The notes under the pieces are model-generated. The model saw only the letters and a program-made list of their open reading frames with translations. It was not told the origin of the DNA and made no database searches. Below are positions 25,919 to 38,832 of a stretch of 64,000 nt of DNA, piece by piece. The translations under genes and the position numbers were made by a program. The stretch is from NCBI GenBank assembly GCA_946406115.1, contig OX291549.1:17569901-17633900 (forward strand). The letters are read 5' to 3'. This DNA comes from Apoda limacodes (lineage: Eukaryota; Arthropoda; Insecta; Lepidoptera; Limacodidae). Numbering within the stretch: the first letter of the stretch is position 1; every line of letters starts with the position of its first letter.

Positions 25919-25988
25919 ATGTTAAGTACGGTGACCGTAGCCTATGGTCGCTTGTAACATCACAGGAATCACTCGTGCGTTGCCCAAA
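25919..25988 (-). mobile_element. LINE tail fragment
   Basis: 'ggtgaccgtagcctatgg', 'cgcttgtaacatcacagg' and 'atcactcgtgcgttgcc' match the 9.5-kb LINE 3' end. The distal part, including the poly(A), is missing. Confidence 0.6.
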
Positions 25989-26608
25989 AGCATTCTCTCC
26001 CAGTTAACCTTCGATATGTAAAGAATGAAGTATATACCTTCATAAAGAAAGAATTACCTTTGGCAGCTTTGAGTGCAGACTCAGAGTCCGCTGTGCCGTT
26101 ACACGCACTGGCGGAGTTGAGTGCACGCCGTACGCGGTCGCCGACACCACATCTCTAACCTAAGCTTATATTCTCAGCATATATATCTACGCATATACCC
26201 TCTTAAAACCCTCAACATTATCCTCTGCGGTACCAAGTAAACACCGGAATATTCCAAAATCTGTTTTATAACCTGGTCACTTTCATGCTGGCAACTTAAG
26301 TATTTGTTTCATCATACTTTGTTTACAAAGAAAGAATTAAGAATAAGTTCCAAGAAAGGTTTAAAATTAAATGGCATAGCGTTTAAACAAATTAAAAATA
26401 TCCTGCGCCTTTATATTTTTTATCATGGATTTATTAATATTATTTTCGACAAATAATATATCTTTGGTTCTAGAATAAGCTCCCGGTCTAGGATTTCCGT
26501 AGAGGATACATGTGGTTCTTCTAGAAATGAGTGAACACGCGAGTTAGGCTGCTATAGGCTAGGGTTACCACTTAGCATCAGATAAGCAGTTTGACCCTTA
26601 CTGGTATA

Positions 26609-26990
26609 AAAAGACGGGTTGCACTCCGGGAGTGCCGGCAGAAGCAAACTTGAATATTAACTATTTATTTTTTCCTATACTAGCTATTTACTTCCCATCA
26701 CTTTGTATACATATTTATTTATTATAAATAATAATGCTGGTTTATTTAATTTTTTGACATAGATTTGACATCTCAATCTATCATAGAATATCCGACCTCC
26801 TTGTACTACTCATAATCGCCATATAAGTACTAAAAATAAAAACTAACTTAATGTGAATAAAGGTCACGTGTCCTGACGCGAGTTCCGTCTTACGAATTTT
26901 CGATCAGGTCACGTGATCCTGACGCGAGTTTAACATTTTTTGCACAAATGCACAAAACAGTGCACAACGCCACTAAAAAGTTTTCACTTC
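26609..26990 (+). repeat. Interspersed repeat, copy 1 of an inverted pair (bears doubled CACGTG)
   Basis: The segment runs from 'gacgggttgcactccggg' to 'aagttttcacttc'. The whole order of words, including 'agtgccggcagaag', 'cttcccatcact', 'gacctccttgtactactca', 'ggtcacgtgtcctgacgcga' and 'agtgcacaacgccactaaa', reappears in reverse complement at 40670-41038. CACGTG occurs at 26865-26870 and 26910-26915 inside a duplicated 'ggtcacgtg...cctgacgcgagtt' block. No ORF is present, and the class is unknown to me. Confidence 0.7.
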
Positions 26991-27385
26991 GAAAATTAAC
27001 TTTGTGTTACTATTAAATTTTTATTTGACTATAAATGCCCTTCCGCATGTCACTCTTTTTGATTCAGTTGAAAAATATAAATATAAATAAGATGACTTAA
27101 TTTTTAATGGGTGGAAAAGTAAAATCATTTTAAGGTTTCATAGACGGTTTTTTTTTTAAAATTATGTTTAGTTTCTGAACTATTCTATTCGGTGTCAAAC
27201 CAAAGTTGTTATTCTTAGTCCTGATCATGTAAGAGCGCATTATCAAAAAACATCTAAAAAATTCTAGAATCACAGGACAATGAAATTGTTCCAACACTTC
27301 TAATTGTCTCGTAAAATTTAAATTTATCTACTTAAGTTCTCTATTATTTTTAAAGGCACAGACACTAAGAAGGATTTATGGGAAA
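26991..27385. other. Non-coding stretch
   Basis: AT-rich sequence with no recognisable feature. Confidence 0.5.
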
Positions 27386-27500
27386 CCATTACCAGTCATA
27401 CCGTCCCACTTTTGGGGCACGGGCTGGGCGGCCTACCCTCAATTTTTACCTTGTGGCACAGGCGATTTGGGTCCATTGCTGATTATTGACTTCACATACG
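27386..27500 (-). mobile_element. SINE 3'-tail fragment
   Basis: 'ccagtcataccgtccc', 'ttttggggcacgggc' and following words match, in the same inverted orientation, the start of the SINE at 38556-38832 ('cctcatacgtccctactttg', 'ggggcacggc'). Only the tail half is recognisable. Confidence 0.5.
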
Positions 27501-30142
27501 TGTTTTTAGAGTGCACGCCGAGTGACGAAACGTCACGATTTTTACCTTTACCATACTATCTACCATAACACAAATAGAATAAAAGCGAACGTTGTCCCTG
27601 CCACACGGTCTCTCATTGCACTCCTCTCAAAGGTTTACTGAAAGATATCTCGGAATAGAGATAACCATGCCTTATGCCTACACCTCCTTATCCAACGTTT
27701 CTCTTGAATTTCTCTTAAATTTAATATGGGTAAATGTCAACCATGCCTATCTTTTGTTGGGCGCTTCGCGTGCGCATATGCCTCACGTACCACCATGTTC
27801 TTTACTGCCACCTTCCTCCCAAAAAAATTATACAAAAGAGCGAACTATGTAAATGGCTATCATTTTCTTTCACTTTTTACTAATAACAAGGCGCGTGTGG
27901 CGTGTGGCTGGCAGCTGGGCGACAAGGAAGTATTCACAATGAACAGACGGAAATTACAGATTGCCAAAAATCGAAACCGCGCGTCTTTATTTCGGTTTTA
28001 ATTTTTGTGATCAAATTGCAGCAGCCATTTTAAAATGCTTTCTTATGCAATTAGGTATTTATTATGAATCTAGAACACCGCTGTTAACATAGCTTCATAT
28101 TTTTTATGAATATAATGGAATACTAGTTTTCGTTCTGTAACACAACCAACGCCATATCAGCAGCTACATATGCATGTACATATATATAAAAAATAAACTC
28201 TAGAATAGATGAGATGTATATAAATAGCCAAAGGTCATCCATACCTAAGTACTTAAAAACTTAACCGCGCGCGTTTTATCTATCTATCTATTGCATCCAT
28301 GGTCATCCCACGATTCAAAAATACCTTCCCTGATCTTCATTTAGATTAAATCAGTACACACCCACATACCCACTTTTATTAAAAAAATATTACTTTCTTG
28401 ATAACACTTACAGGAAACTATGAGTGCACTAAAATGAAGTTAAATAATCTGTCTAGCACATATGGTACATTTTATAAACAATTAATTTGTTTAATATAAT
28501 AAATAATAACATTAAAACTAATCATTCTTGGACGTCCGTGAGTCTGTGTTTATGTGACCATGTATGTGGCAGAGAAATTGGTCGAAAAATTCATTTTACC
28601 GGAATACTTTTGTTTTTAATATATAAAGTATTACACTGTGCTGATTCCTAGTTAATATTAGCGTTCTAAGTACTGTCGTTTAATTATAATTTATAAAAAA
28701 CTATTATACCACTGTATACTGTATATCTATATATATTTTTTTTATTTTTATTTTATAGTATATTTTTTCCTCACCTTATTTGTTATTTTATTTTAAAAAA
28801 CTTGAGTTTTTGTTTTAGAATATTTTTTTTAAATGTGAATGACCGCTATGAGGCGTGCACTTTTGGATTTTCCAAATTTTTAATAGACTATTAAGATTGT
28901 TGCCTCAGTCGTTATTTATCCTCACTGTAGGGGCACAGGCCTCTCCTCATAAAAAGGAGGCTTAGGCAAAGTCCGCCACGGTAGTACCTAGTAGCAACTA
29001 GACTACTAATTACAACAGTCGTTATGAAATTTGATACACGTTTGTTACATTGCAGCCAACAATATGTATTAATATTTTATTTCAAATATAAGGATGCCTT
29101 TTCTACGTTTAAAGTGGAGACGAAAAAAATGCTCTTGATCGGTTTTTACTGTCTTTATTTTTTTACACAAATACAACAACATATACAAATCAACCCATAT
29201 GCATGCATGGAGGCCTGCGGGGGCGCCATGTGTCAGAAAAAAAGCGCCCAAGACCGGTTTGTAATCGAACGAAAGTCGTTCATAGGTGCGCGGAGCACTT
29301 TCTCCGCGGACTAGGACGCACTTACTCTTCACTTAAACTTATAGATCCTGTTAGGTGTGGTCACGAACATTGTATTCAGCCAATATAAATATCATTAAAA
29401 AATTCTTCCGGTGCGTCCAATCCGGATTTGACTCCCTATAGTTTGTCAGGAACCAGCATAGGGGGTGTATTATTCTGTTCTAGGTTTTCAAAATATTGCT
29501 TAGTATATCAACAGTGGTGAATTACGACCTGGGACAGGACAAAACACTGCATCAGAAGCAGTATAAGATTACCACATGTCACGCAGGACTAAGGTGTGGG
29601 CGTTTCTAGTCACTGGTTACCTCCTTCAGGGTATTGGAACCGTCACAATATACGTACGCACATCTAGTATCTTCCTCTTTGAACTTTATATGTTCTATTT
29701 CTATTTTCTGTAGTAAATCATTGCTGATACGTAATTTCTGTAGCAGACTTTACATAATAATTATTAATAGAAGCAGTCATAATTCAACATACCTCATAAT
29801 TCCGAAAAAGCTGTAAAAAGAAAGCTATTCACGATAAAAGCTTCTCTTTTTCGATTTGAACTTTAAAAGCTTTGTAGGATTGTCAGTGAACAGTTATACA
29901 TATATGTCTTAGATTTATGTAGTGATTAACAAATTAAAAAAAAATTAGCGTTAAACTGTAAACTACCTGATAACTACCTATGTACTACGAATTTCCATCC
30001 TGCATTGATTCTAGAAATATTCGATGATTATTATTAACTTTGATAGCTCAACATCCATGTCCATTGTTTATCGTACAAAACGTTGGTCATAATCGATTAT
30101 TTTTGTACACATTATTAGAAATACCTAAATATTCTCTTAAAA
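27501..30142. other. Non-coding stretch with scattered repeat debris
   Basis: ORFs of 86-96 codons around 27592-28001 and 29024-29332 lack domains, and some overlap on both strands. At 28910-28960 'ggggcacaggcctctcctca' followed by 'aggaggcttaggc' is a common lepidopteran repeat tail. At 29553-29590 'gcatcagaagcagta' and 'catgtcacgcaggactaa' match the words at 21990 and 40572. A CTAT tetranucleotide run lies at 28275-28291. Confidence 0.4.
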
Positions 30143-30202
30143 ATATGCAGTCAAAAGATTTACCTCGAGCCAGGACTCGAACCTGCACCAATCTTACAGT
30201 CC
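30143..30202 (-). repeat. Single arm of the tRNA-bearing fold-back family
   Basis: 'atgcagtcaaaagatt' followed by 'gagccaggactcgaacctgc' and 'caatcttacagtcc' corresponds to one arm of the element at 19774-20007, including an inverted B box. The mate arm is absent, so this is a truncated copy. Confidence 0.55.
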
Positions 30203-30929
30203 TTATTATAAAATATATCCTGTGGCATGTATGGTATGTACTTTCAAGAAATAAACAAAGTTCAGGGAGTCATAAACGAAGAAGATTATTTATTTGTATA
30301 TTTATATTGTAATTAATTCAACAATATTGTAATTAATTAAATATGAAGATTTGTAAGATTGATGTTACTTTATGCGCGAAATGCACGAAAAAGGTTTAGA
30401 CAACGACACCTCAAAACAAAATTTTTTTTTAAATTATTAACAACCTAATAGATCGGTAGCTACATGGACATATGTGACGAATTGAAGTTGCTTGGAAATT
30501 GACCATCGGTAAATACAATGTGTTCAAAAAATAAATGTTTCGATAAAAAAAATGTTTAACTTTTAACATATTCTCTTCCAACAAAGGCATGAAAATATGA
30601 AACTAAAATTGGCTAGGTAAATAAATATATTTATGTATTACGTTTATTAGTGTTACATAAAAAAGTGACTAATATTATTTCCAACTCATTCCTAGTACCG
30701 AAAATCTATGATCTAATGTGTAATGAATGATCGGATGAATCAGAATCTAAAAAAGCGACAAAAGCTGGCGGTTCAAAAAATCCGTAATAGCTGAATGATA
30801 AATTTATTATGTCTCTGTTAGCCCCTAAACGCAAAAACCAACGGAGCGGAAGGTACTGTTTCAAAATAACATTATGTATATAAGTAGTAATTTTATATAA
30901 GGTGTTAGCGACATTGGCAGTAATATTCG
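30203..30929. other. Non-coding stretch
   Basis: No recognisable feature in this AT-rich interval. Confidence 0.5.
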
Positions 30930-31135
30930 TTGGTGGAGTGGGTGGTGTGGTGCGGGACCTTGATCATGAGCAGCGTCGGACGGGGTCAGTAGACTGAGGC
31001 GCGCAACTGCCGAAATTATCGCGGCTAGGCAGGCACACGCGCGGCGCGACGCGGGCAACGCTCCGGCCAAGGCCGAGGGGCCTCCTCCCGGGCCCCTGGC
31101 GAGGCCCCGGGCTACGCCACCGCCCAGCCTACCAA
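30930..31135. promoter_or_regulatory. GC-rich island 1
   Basis: About 200 bp of strongly GC- and CpG-rich sequence in AT-rich surroundings, with 'gggtcagtagac' (an arthropod Inr-like TCAGT) near 30984. The only ATG-started frame here is eight codons long. The frames covering it on either strand contain low-complexity Ala/Gly/Arg and no domain. It may be an unmapped promoter or leader exon; function not shown. Confidence 0.25.
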
Positions 31136-31879
31136 TCTTACCATCTTGCCACCACATAGCTATACGTCACCTCACCAATCAATATCAATTTATCCTTAAT
31201 GTATATCTCAACAACTGTTGGATGATATTGACTTTGGTTTTTTTTACGGATTGTTAGAGGTTCAGATCCTGTGCAACATGCTTGATTAGTTTCAGGATGC
31301 TGAAAGGTTAAAATTAAAACTATTATCGCTATAGGTAATTTTGGCGCAGCCATAACGTGTCACCGTTTTAATTTTAATAATAAGTTACGTAGTCATGGTT
31401 ACGTTACTTACGTTGGTAATGTGTAGATTGAAGTGTAACTGGTAAACAAGTCCAAGGTCATTTATTCGATACAGTCATGTAAACGGGGTTTTTAGGGTTC
31501 CGTAGCCAAATGGCAAAACGAAACCTACCTATTTAGTTCCGTCATATCCGTCCACTCGTCCATATTTCATTTATTATAGTGAAATTTAACAAGGAAGATG
31601 GTAAGATGTAAGATTTTTTATAATTTCGTCAATGTAGCAGATATACCGCTTATTAGCTAAATTAAACCATAAAAATATTAATGGTAGAGTTTTTTTTGTA
31701 ACACAAGAACCAATAGCAGAAAAAACTCACCTGCGTCACCTACCTGCCAATTCCTAAGCTTAAAAACGAAATATCAGAAATATGTTATCAGCTATATAAA
31801 TGACCAGAGCTCTTGACTATAACTGGATACGTAATGAAGGTTATTTATCCAGTCCACAATAGTCTGATGAAGCAGGCAT
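31136..31879. other. Non-coding stretch with a repeat fragment
   Basis: At 31490-31560 'tttttagggttccgtagcc' and following words match the left end of the repeat at 35511-35792. Otherwise nothing is supported. Confidence 0.4.
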
Positions 31880-32065
31880 TATCATGGGCGTGGGTGCGGG
31901 CGGAGGGTCAGGGCGGGGGGAAAGAGGGGAAGCGCGCACAGCGTCAACGCGCGGCCGTGAACTTTCTTCGGACACGTTTTCAGGAGCGAAATACTGCGCA
32001 ATATACCTCGCCGCCCGCACCCTCCGCCCTGCCCCCCTGCCTCCGATCGCCGACCTTATTTCAAC
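31880..32065. promoter_or_regulatory. GC-rich island 2
   Basis: About 185 bp of GC-rich sequence open on both strands (75-85 codon frames of Ala/Arg/Pro-rich low complexity). Being open in three frames at once reflects a lack of AT-rich stops rather than coding. It could be a CpG-rich promoter; no start-site motif was identified. Confidence 0.2.
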
Positions 32066-33274
32066 CATAGGTATTTGCTATGGGGACCAATTAGGTGAAT
32101 TCTACTAGGCAAGCCGTCGTTCCTCACAAATGACTAAATCTCATAATTAAATATTGTTGGTTTGTATCACACTTAATTTTTATTTATTATGTGAGTAGAC
32201 TATCACGGTTTTAATCGCCTGAAGGTAGTAACCAGTGGCTGGATACACACCCACATAATAATAGGACAGCGTCTGTTCAGCAGCCACCTTCGTCCTAACC
32301 CGTAAGTGGAAAACCACCACCTACAGTGCCTTATACGTTGCCAGTTCTTCCAATTTTTTTTTTATTTATTTATTTTTGAACTATAAAAAGTAAGTCAAGA
32401 TTGGACATGGAGACAATTGGGTACAAAAATGGGTATTTATTTGAACCATGGTATCAGTTAAACCATATTATCATGAGTCACAAAACATGTAAGTATCTCA
32501 CAATTTGTCAAAATTTTATTGATAGAAATACCTACAAACTAAATTACTTTCTAGACTTTTCAGATTAAAAGTTTACTTTTAGGTGTAAGTAAAAGTAATT
32601 CTATGACCTCTTTTGTTTTCGTTTGAGGCGAAGGTATCAAAACGTATCTATTTCGAGTTCAAGTGGACGCGCTCATCGCATATGGATGAGTAGTCGATGG
32701 AAATTCGGGACATTCAGGTATAATGACGGGGCTCCTTGCCCGCCTCGTTGGGGCACATCTAAACTTCAAAGCCACTTTAAAATATTTTGCCTCATCGCAT
32801 AAAAAATAATCGATTGCTAACAAAATGGCTAATTTTAGTACATATCTAATATTATTGATAGAATCAGGCGTTTTTTTGCGGTAATATGATAAAATGTTAT
32901 TACCTTGCAAATCCGCTAAAAACAATCTGCAACAATTTAAAATAGAGGTCTAAACATGGGCGCAAAAACGACCCAAAATTCACGTTTTGATAACTCTGAG
33001 CCACTTTTGTTTTATTTTGTCTAAATTATATTTAATGCATGAGTACCTACATGTGTTTTATTTAAACTAAAATACATATAAACAAAGTAGATATAATAGT
33101 TTAAGCGCATTATTTTAAACCTTTGTATGTGTGGCTGGTTGACCACTAATCATTCAATAATACATTAGATCACAACTGACAGCAAATAAAATTAGACAAA
33201 CATGTGTAATATAAGGAAATATAGATTGCACTTCCTCATTCTTGCATGTGTTGTGCAGTAGGTAAGTAGTGCAA
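32066..33274. other. Non-coding stretch with a degraded repeat
   Basis: 32205-32335 carries words such as 'gtagtaaccagtggctgg', 'aataggacagcg' and 'aaccaccacctacagtgcc' that read like a decayed lepidopteran repeat. An 88-codon minus-strand frame at 32659-32925 has no recognisable domain. Confidence 0.35.
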
Positions 33275-33500
33275 CGTAACGCCGCGCGCGCATAATCGGC
33301 GCCGATTATACAACCGGGTGCAACTGCGGTTCGGGGAAGAGGAGGGGGGGGGGGGGGGGGGGGAAGGGGCGTCGCGATGCTCTGATTACCCCAGAATCAA
33401 CCTACGCAACCGAACACAGCTCTATAACCCACGGATCCAGCGCACGCGCCTACCAAACCAAAAGCTCGGGATCTTCGAATGGCCGACTTTACGCTCTACT
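33275..33500. promoter_or_regulatory. GC-rich island 3 with a 20-nt G-run
   Basis: A CpG-rich patch containing an uninterrupted run of 20 G at 33344-33363, flanked by further G clusters ('tcggggaagaggag' before, 'aaggggcg' after). Such a run can form G-quadruplex structures on the + strand. A 66-codon frame across it is low complexity and not taken as a gene. Confidence 0.35.
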
Positions 33501-35510
33501 TGGGGCGTAAGCGTTTGATTTTCATTCGGTCCACGGAACAGGGGCTTTAGCCCATGTGTGCACAAAAGCGATGGCGTTCATAGAAACGCTGATACTCGAC
33601 CAAGTAAAGAAGTTATCTTTAATGTATAACTGCGCTAAGTAATGTGCAACTTACATACTTGGTCGAATACTAACGTTTCTATTATCTTTTTCGTTGTTTT
33701 TCTTGCATGGCTAGAGGCCCTGGATTAGTTTATATTTCGCCATTAATTTTTTTAACAATTTTGCCGGATACCGGGAATAAAAAAAGACGACTTTTTTTCA
33801 TTCATTATAATGCGTTATATTAATAAATGCGAACTCGAGCGGCGGAAAACTGCAAACGATTTTATATTTAGATTTTTTGTGGGATATATTACGTTATGTT
33901 GCAGTTAGCTATGTAAATTGTTTGAGTATTTTTAAATACGTATTAACCTAAATAAAAAAGCAGCTTTTGTAGAAAGTGATAAAAGTATAACTATACAAAA
34001 ATAACTAGAATTCACTTTAAACTAAAATACCATTAACATTGGCTTATTACTTAAAATATTGACCATATTTCCAATGATAAAGAAAAAAAATTTTTTTAAA
34101 GTTTTACCTGTAAAAGAATGGAAACAAGTCGTTATAGGCGCAATTTTCCGTAAATTTAATATCGGAAAACCGGCTTCTATAGATATTTATCGGTAGATCG
34201 TAAGTAAAAAAAAAAACAAAGAAAATCGGTTCCGTTCCGAAACTGCAGGTGTACTTTAATTTTATGGGAAGCTAGCTATTGAGGCAGATCTTAAGACCCT
34301 AAATGGTGAATGTTATAACTGCCACGTTGTACTATTATATATCTTTTAGGTACTATATAGGGCAGAATAAAGACCGGCTAAAGAAATATAAAGCAGGAAG
34401 CGTACTGTGGCTCTGACGTATCAAGGTTGGCAAACCAAAAGAGAGAGAAAGGTCGCTAAGAGGTAGGAGCTCATGACACCTTTAATGCACAATATGACAC
34501 TAATGTATTTAATAACAAACGTTACTTATTACATTTCCTTATGAACGAACACGGAAGTTTCTTTGCATATTTTTCATTCGTTTTAGCGTCTATAAATATG
34601 CGGTCATTTGGCCAAGGTCGCGGAGTTTATCTTGAACGTTTAGATAAAAATAATAGTAGGTATAATAATAACGGAGTCGAGACTTTTATATTGCAAAGTA
34701 CAGTAATAGTACTTTATTTTTACCAAAGCGTATTTTGTAAAGCGATGTAGGTACTATGCGAGTTTTAGCCGTAGATATCCTTGGTACTTATATTTTGTAA
34801 AATCAAATCTTTACTATCTATCTATCTACACGTACGCACGTTACCAAAGCTAGCAATCTCAGTAACCCATCGTTACAAAGGTAGATTAGGTAGGTACCAA
34901 GATTACCTGAGTTGGATCTACAAATGTTCCGATCAATCACATACTGGAATTAGAAGCAGTTCGGAGCAAGGCCCGAGGTCTGTGGGGGAAGGGAGGGAGA
35001 TCAGCGGTGGCGTCACTCATCGCCATTAATTGAACTTCACCGCCAATTGACCTTGGCCTTGGCACGGGTTGCCGAATCACGAGGTCAGCAACAATTGGGC
35101 GCGTCCGGATCGCACGCTCCGTACGACCAAACGACACATGTTATTATTTCCTAACTACATGCTTTGCACGATTAAATGACAGTGTATAAGGTGTGACTCG
35201 GTCGGTATACGAAATAAGATATCAATTTACATAATTTAGTCAAGTACTGCCACTTCAGTCCCTGGGTCTTCCAACCTATTCCTTTGAAACAATAATGACC
35301 GATACATACATAATATATTGGGTAGAAATCAACAGAACGATATATCGTCGCACCCTTAGAACGAAAGTGATCTAACTCAGAATGCTTCTGACGCAGTTTT
35401 AGGTCTCTTTCTACGGCACGAACCAGTCGATCGCGTGGTCCATGAAAATAACCGTAGTATTATAGGCGGTCAGTTTACAGCAAAATTAGAAGTTACCTTG
35501 ATTTTGACTT
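33501..35510. other. Non-coding stretch
   Basis: No recognisable gene. 34975-35125 is mildly GC-rich and open on both strands (82 and 66 codons), with no motif in either frame. A CTAT run lies near 34817. Confidence 0.4.
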
Positions 35511-35792
35511 TTTAGGGTTCCGTACCCAAAGGGTAATTAGCGGAACCCTATTACTAAGACTTCGCTGTCCGTCCGTCTGTCACCAGGCTGTATCTCATGA
35601 ACCGTGCTAGTTAGACAGTTGAAATTTTCACAGAAGATGTTGCCGCTATAACAATAAATACTAAAAAACCGAATAAAACAAATATTTAAGGGGGCTCCGA
35701 TACAACAAACGTGATTTATTTGCCGTTTTTATAGATAAGGGTACGGAACCCTTCGTGCGCGAGTCCGACTTGCACGTGGCCGTTTTTTTTTT
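35511..35792 (+). mobile_element. Lepidopteran interspersed repeat, 'agggttccgtacc' family
   Basis: Starts 'tttagggttccgtaccc', passes 'ctgtccgtccgtctgtcacc' and 'tatctcatgaaccgt', and ends 'gcgcgagtccgacttgcacg' plus 'tggccg' and a T-run. I recognise this as one of the commonest repeats in moth genomes. An inverted, more decayed copy lies at 36930-37340 and a fragment at 31490. The exact class (LINE tail or Helitron-like) is not resolved here. Confidence 0.6.
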
Positions 35793-36929
35793 AATAGACA
35801 AGTTAGACGTTTAATTTTGGTGAAAGTTTTCTATTGATTGCGTTTTGAATTTTAAATAAATTGACGTCATGCAAGAATTTGTATGATAAAGATGTAAAAG
35901 TACTTCTTTCGCTCGCATAATAAAATAGCACCGTTTAATGTTTTCAAACAAAATTATTAGCTAATAAATTTCGATCACGTAACGATACGTAGCGCGTGGA
36001 CAAATTGTTAACTCATGCTAAGCCCTCTGTAGTAAAATTGTTTTCAGATTTATACTTTAAATCGTCTGTATATGTTGGCGACTTCGTGTAGTAGTATAAG
36101 TCAAGGTACCCGTTTGTTAAATATTTCATTTTCATATACCTACATGGGTTATGTAATTATAACTAACGTGTTGGTGTGACTCCGCCGGCTTGTAATCTAA
36201 GCATCTTATTTGCTCATCATAATTCACAACACATTAAAATAGATCTTTTGTGTTTCAAAATAACATATCAAGGACCAAAATGGTTTGTTGTACTTCGTAC
36301 GGTATTGTTTATTGCCACAGAATAGGTTGTACCTACCAATGTTACTACCACACTAGCTGGTAGGTACTAACGTTACCACAATATAGGTAATAAATACTAA
36401 GTTAGTACTGTACTATTACTTAGGTATTTTGTCTTAGAGTTAGTTATTTTTTTTTTACAAAGGTTTTATACCATAATAATATTAAAATATTCAACGTAGG
36501 TTCTCAAAACCTTACCTCAGTTATTTATTTAAATTAAGTGTGACATTATAATTACTTAACAAACGTGCTTAAAAATCAAACTAATCAGAATTACGTGAGC
36601 CCACACAAAAGGGAATAAATACCAAGTTATAAATTTAGATTTTTTTTGAATCGACAGGTTTATATTCAGTAAAAGTTTCAGGTATTACAGTAATGCGGGC
36701 GGCAAGCCGTATTCCCGCCTCCCTGGGGTAATTGACTCGTTCTGACCTCCACCACTTCGGAAAAACTCGCCACAGATCGGTATTCTTCGACAATTTATTC
36801 ATTTCATATTCTATTATTACTTTAACTTTTTCAAGACATAAAATCATTCTTATAATGAATTGATTTCTGAATTTTTTATGTAGCCTTTAGTGGACTTGTA
36901 GGCTACATAGAAAAATACCGAATACCTAA
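35793..36929. other. Non-coding stretch
   Basis: Ends of the GGGCTTA MITE family are partly present (right terminus 'tgctaagccc' at 36016-36025) without a clear left end. A run of ACC/TAGG-type words occurs at 36330-36430. No gene is seen. Confidence 0.4.
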
Positions 36930-37340
36930 TAAAAAACCAGACAAGTGCGAGTCTGACTCGCGAACCGAGGGTTCTGTAGGTACAAACGTGTAACAAAAGA
37001 TAGTACAAACTTAACTTTGTTTTTGAAAAAAATGTTTTCCCATAAATCCCATAAAAAAAATTTTGTAAGTAATATGACAACAAATTTACGATTTTCGGAT
37101 TTTTTCCTACACCTTCTTGTGTTGTAAGTCTTGGCTTTATATCAATTTTCATGATTGTAGGTTAGCAGGAAGTATTTTCGTGTTAAAATATGCGGAATCA
37201 ATAGCCGTATTTTTTATTCCTATTAGTTCCAAGGCTGAAAACCGAAGACCTAACTATTTCATATTAATCCAACCATTTCTGACAATAAGAATCTTTATAG
37301 GCAGACAGACAAAACGTATAAATTCAAGCTATAATAACAT
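36930..37340 (-). mobile_element. Inverted copy of the 'agggttccgtacc' repeat
   Basis: 'aaaaaaccagacaagtgcga' and 'gtctgactcgcgaaccgagg' are the inverse of the right end of the 35.5-kb copy, and 'ggcagacagacaaaacg' corresponds to its 'gtccgtccgtctg' region. Frames of 90-100 codons crossing it are repeat sequence. Confidence 0.5.
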
Positions 37341-37591
37341 TATTTCAGTCCAAACAGAATGTACAGCATTGTGTATTTCTTGTGGATGATTGTTAGTCAA
37401 GTCAGTCAACAGTTGGTTACTGGCCTCTTATCTCTCAAGGCAGGCTCCGTCATGGTCAGTCCTCCCCTCTTATCATTCCTTCTTTACTTTGTTAATATGG
37501 TCAATAAATAAATCATCAATACTTACATACCTATAAAAAGTGAATAGGTTTCGCAACCAATAAATTTTAAATTTTTTCTAAATATACGTTA

Positions 37592-37800
37592 CTAGCTTTT
37601 TTTCGTTGCAGGATTTCAACGGCAACGATCATAGAAAAAAAACCAATTCACACTTGACGTTTTCAAGGAGCCTATATGTCCTTCCTCGAGACTCTAAACT
37701 ATCGCCATGCCAAATTTCATCTTAATCGGTACAGCGGTTTATGCGTGAAGAGATAACAGACAGACAGAGTTACTTTCGCATTTATAATATTTATATATGG
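37592..37800 (-). mobile_element. Short interspersed element, Helitron/RTE-like tail
   Basis: Opens 'actagctttttttcgttgc' and closes 'ttactttcgcatttataata', with 'gccaaatttcatcttaatcg' and 'acagcggtttatgcgtg' between. This word order is the reverse of a standard lepidopteran non-autonomous element. About 210 bp and non-coding. Confidence 0.6.
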
Positions 37801-38555
37801 ATTAAAATGATTTCGACTTAAGTACAAATAGCTAAAGTTACGTCTACCATTAGTGTGTACAGTCGAACTTATCCTCTCTAGATAGTAAAAGATATTTTGA
37901 CATAGATTAAGTTATTTAATAACATTTGAATATAAACTAAACAATTCACATGTAATAAATTATTTAATCTAAAGCATAATTTCCCGTAACTTCTGGTATT
38001 AAATTACATTAAGTCATCAAGACCTTGGCAATCCGCTGCAGTCGGGTTGCGACCTTCAGCTTTTGCCGACGTGGCTACTTGTTACCTTCCCAGAACTTCC
38101 AATTAAGGTTTCGACGAATCACCATCCTCCGGTTACCGACACCGCTGCGTCTTTACTTTCAATTACCTAAGTCAATTCAAAACAATGCAATACCTTTCAA
38201 CACATAATATTTTTGTCTCTTGCGATAGGTAGGTACTTTATATGTACCATTTTGTTACGAGCTCGGAGCATAATAACACTCTTCTATCGGAAACCACCCA
38301 TTGGATCGGACCGCTTCAATGGCACATTCTTACCAGCGCCTCTGTGCTTCAGGCCACACGTTAAACCGTTGTCCGAGCTGTTGTCATACAACAGCAGTCG
38401 TTAAGCTAAGTAAGAGGCCTTTATGAGCTGGTTATAAACTCTGGAAGTCGAATGGCCACTGTCTCTGCCAAACCGCATTAGATCATTCCCGAAGAAGAGG
38501 CCTGTGTTTTTGTTTTGTTACTTATACGTTCAGCTACTGTTATTCACACTAATTC
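37801..38555. other. Non-coding stretch
   Basis: Frames of 60-63 codons at 38025-38404 have no recognisable motif. Nothing else is supported. Confidence 0.4.
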
Positions 38556-38832
38556 CTTATCAGCCTCATACGTCCCTACTTTGGGGCACGGCATGCTCTC
38601 ACCAAGGGCCATGTGGGCCGTAGTCCATACGCGGGACCAGTGCGGATTGTGGAATTAAAATACGTATTTTTTTTTAAGAATGCAGGTTTTCTCAAGATGT
38701 TTTCCTTCACCGAAAAGCCAGTGGTGTGAATAATTAATTTACCTAAAAAATTAAGAAAAAGATTCATTGGTACATGCCTTGAATCTCCGCCTCGAAGTGA
38801 AATAGAAATCCCTTGACCACTGACTGGCTAAT
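38556..38832 (-). mobile_element. tRNA-derived SINE, inverted copy
   Basis: In reverse complement it reads, 5' to 3', a tRNA-like head ('gccagtcagtggtcaaggg', then a degenerate B box 'gagattcaaggc'), body 'ctggcttttcggtgaagg' and 'aaacatcttgagaaaacc', and tail 'ggacgtatgaggctgataa'. It matches the + strand copy at 18722-18990 throughout. Confidence 0.65.

Noticed and set aside
31880..32065. Protein-coding exon in GC-rich island 2
   Set aside because: Three overlapping frames on both strands with low-complexity products and no splice sites of matching phase.
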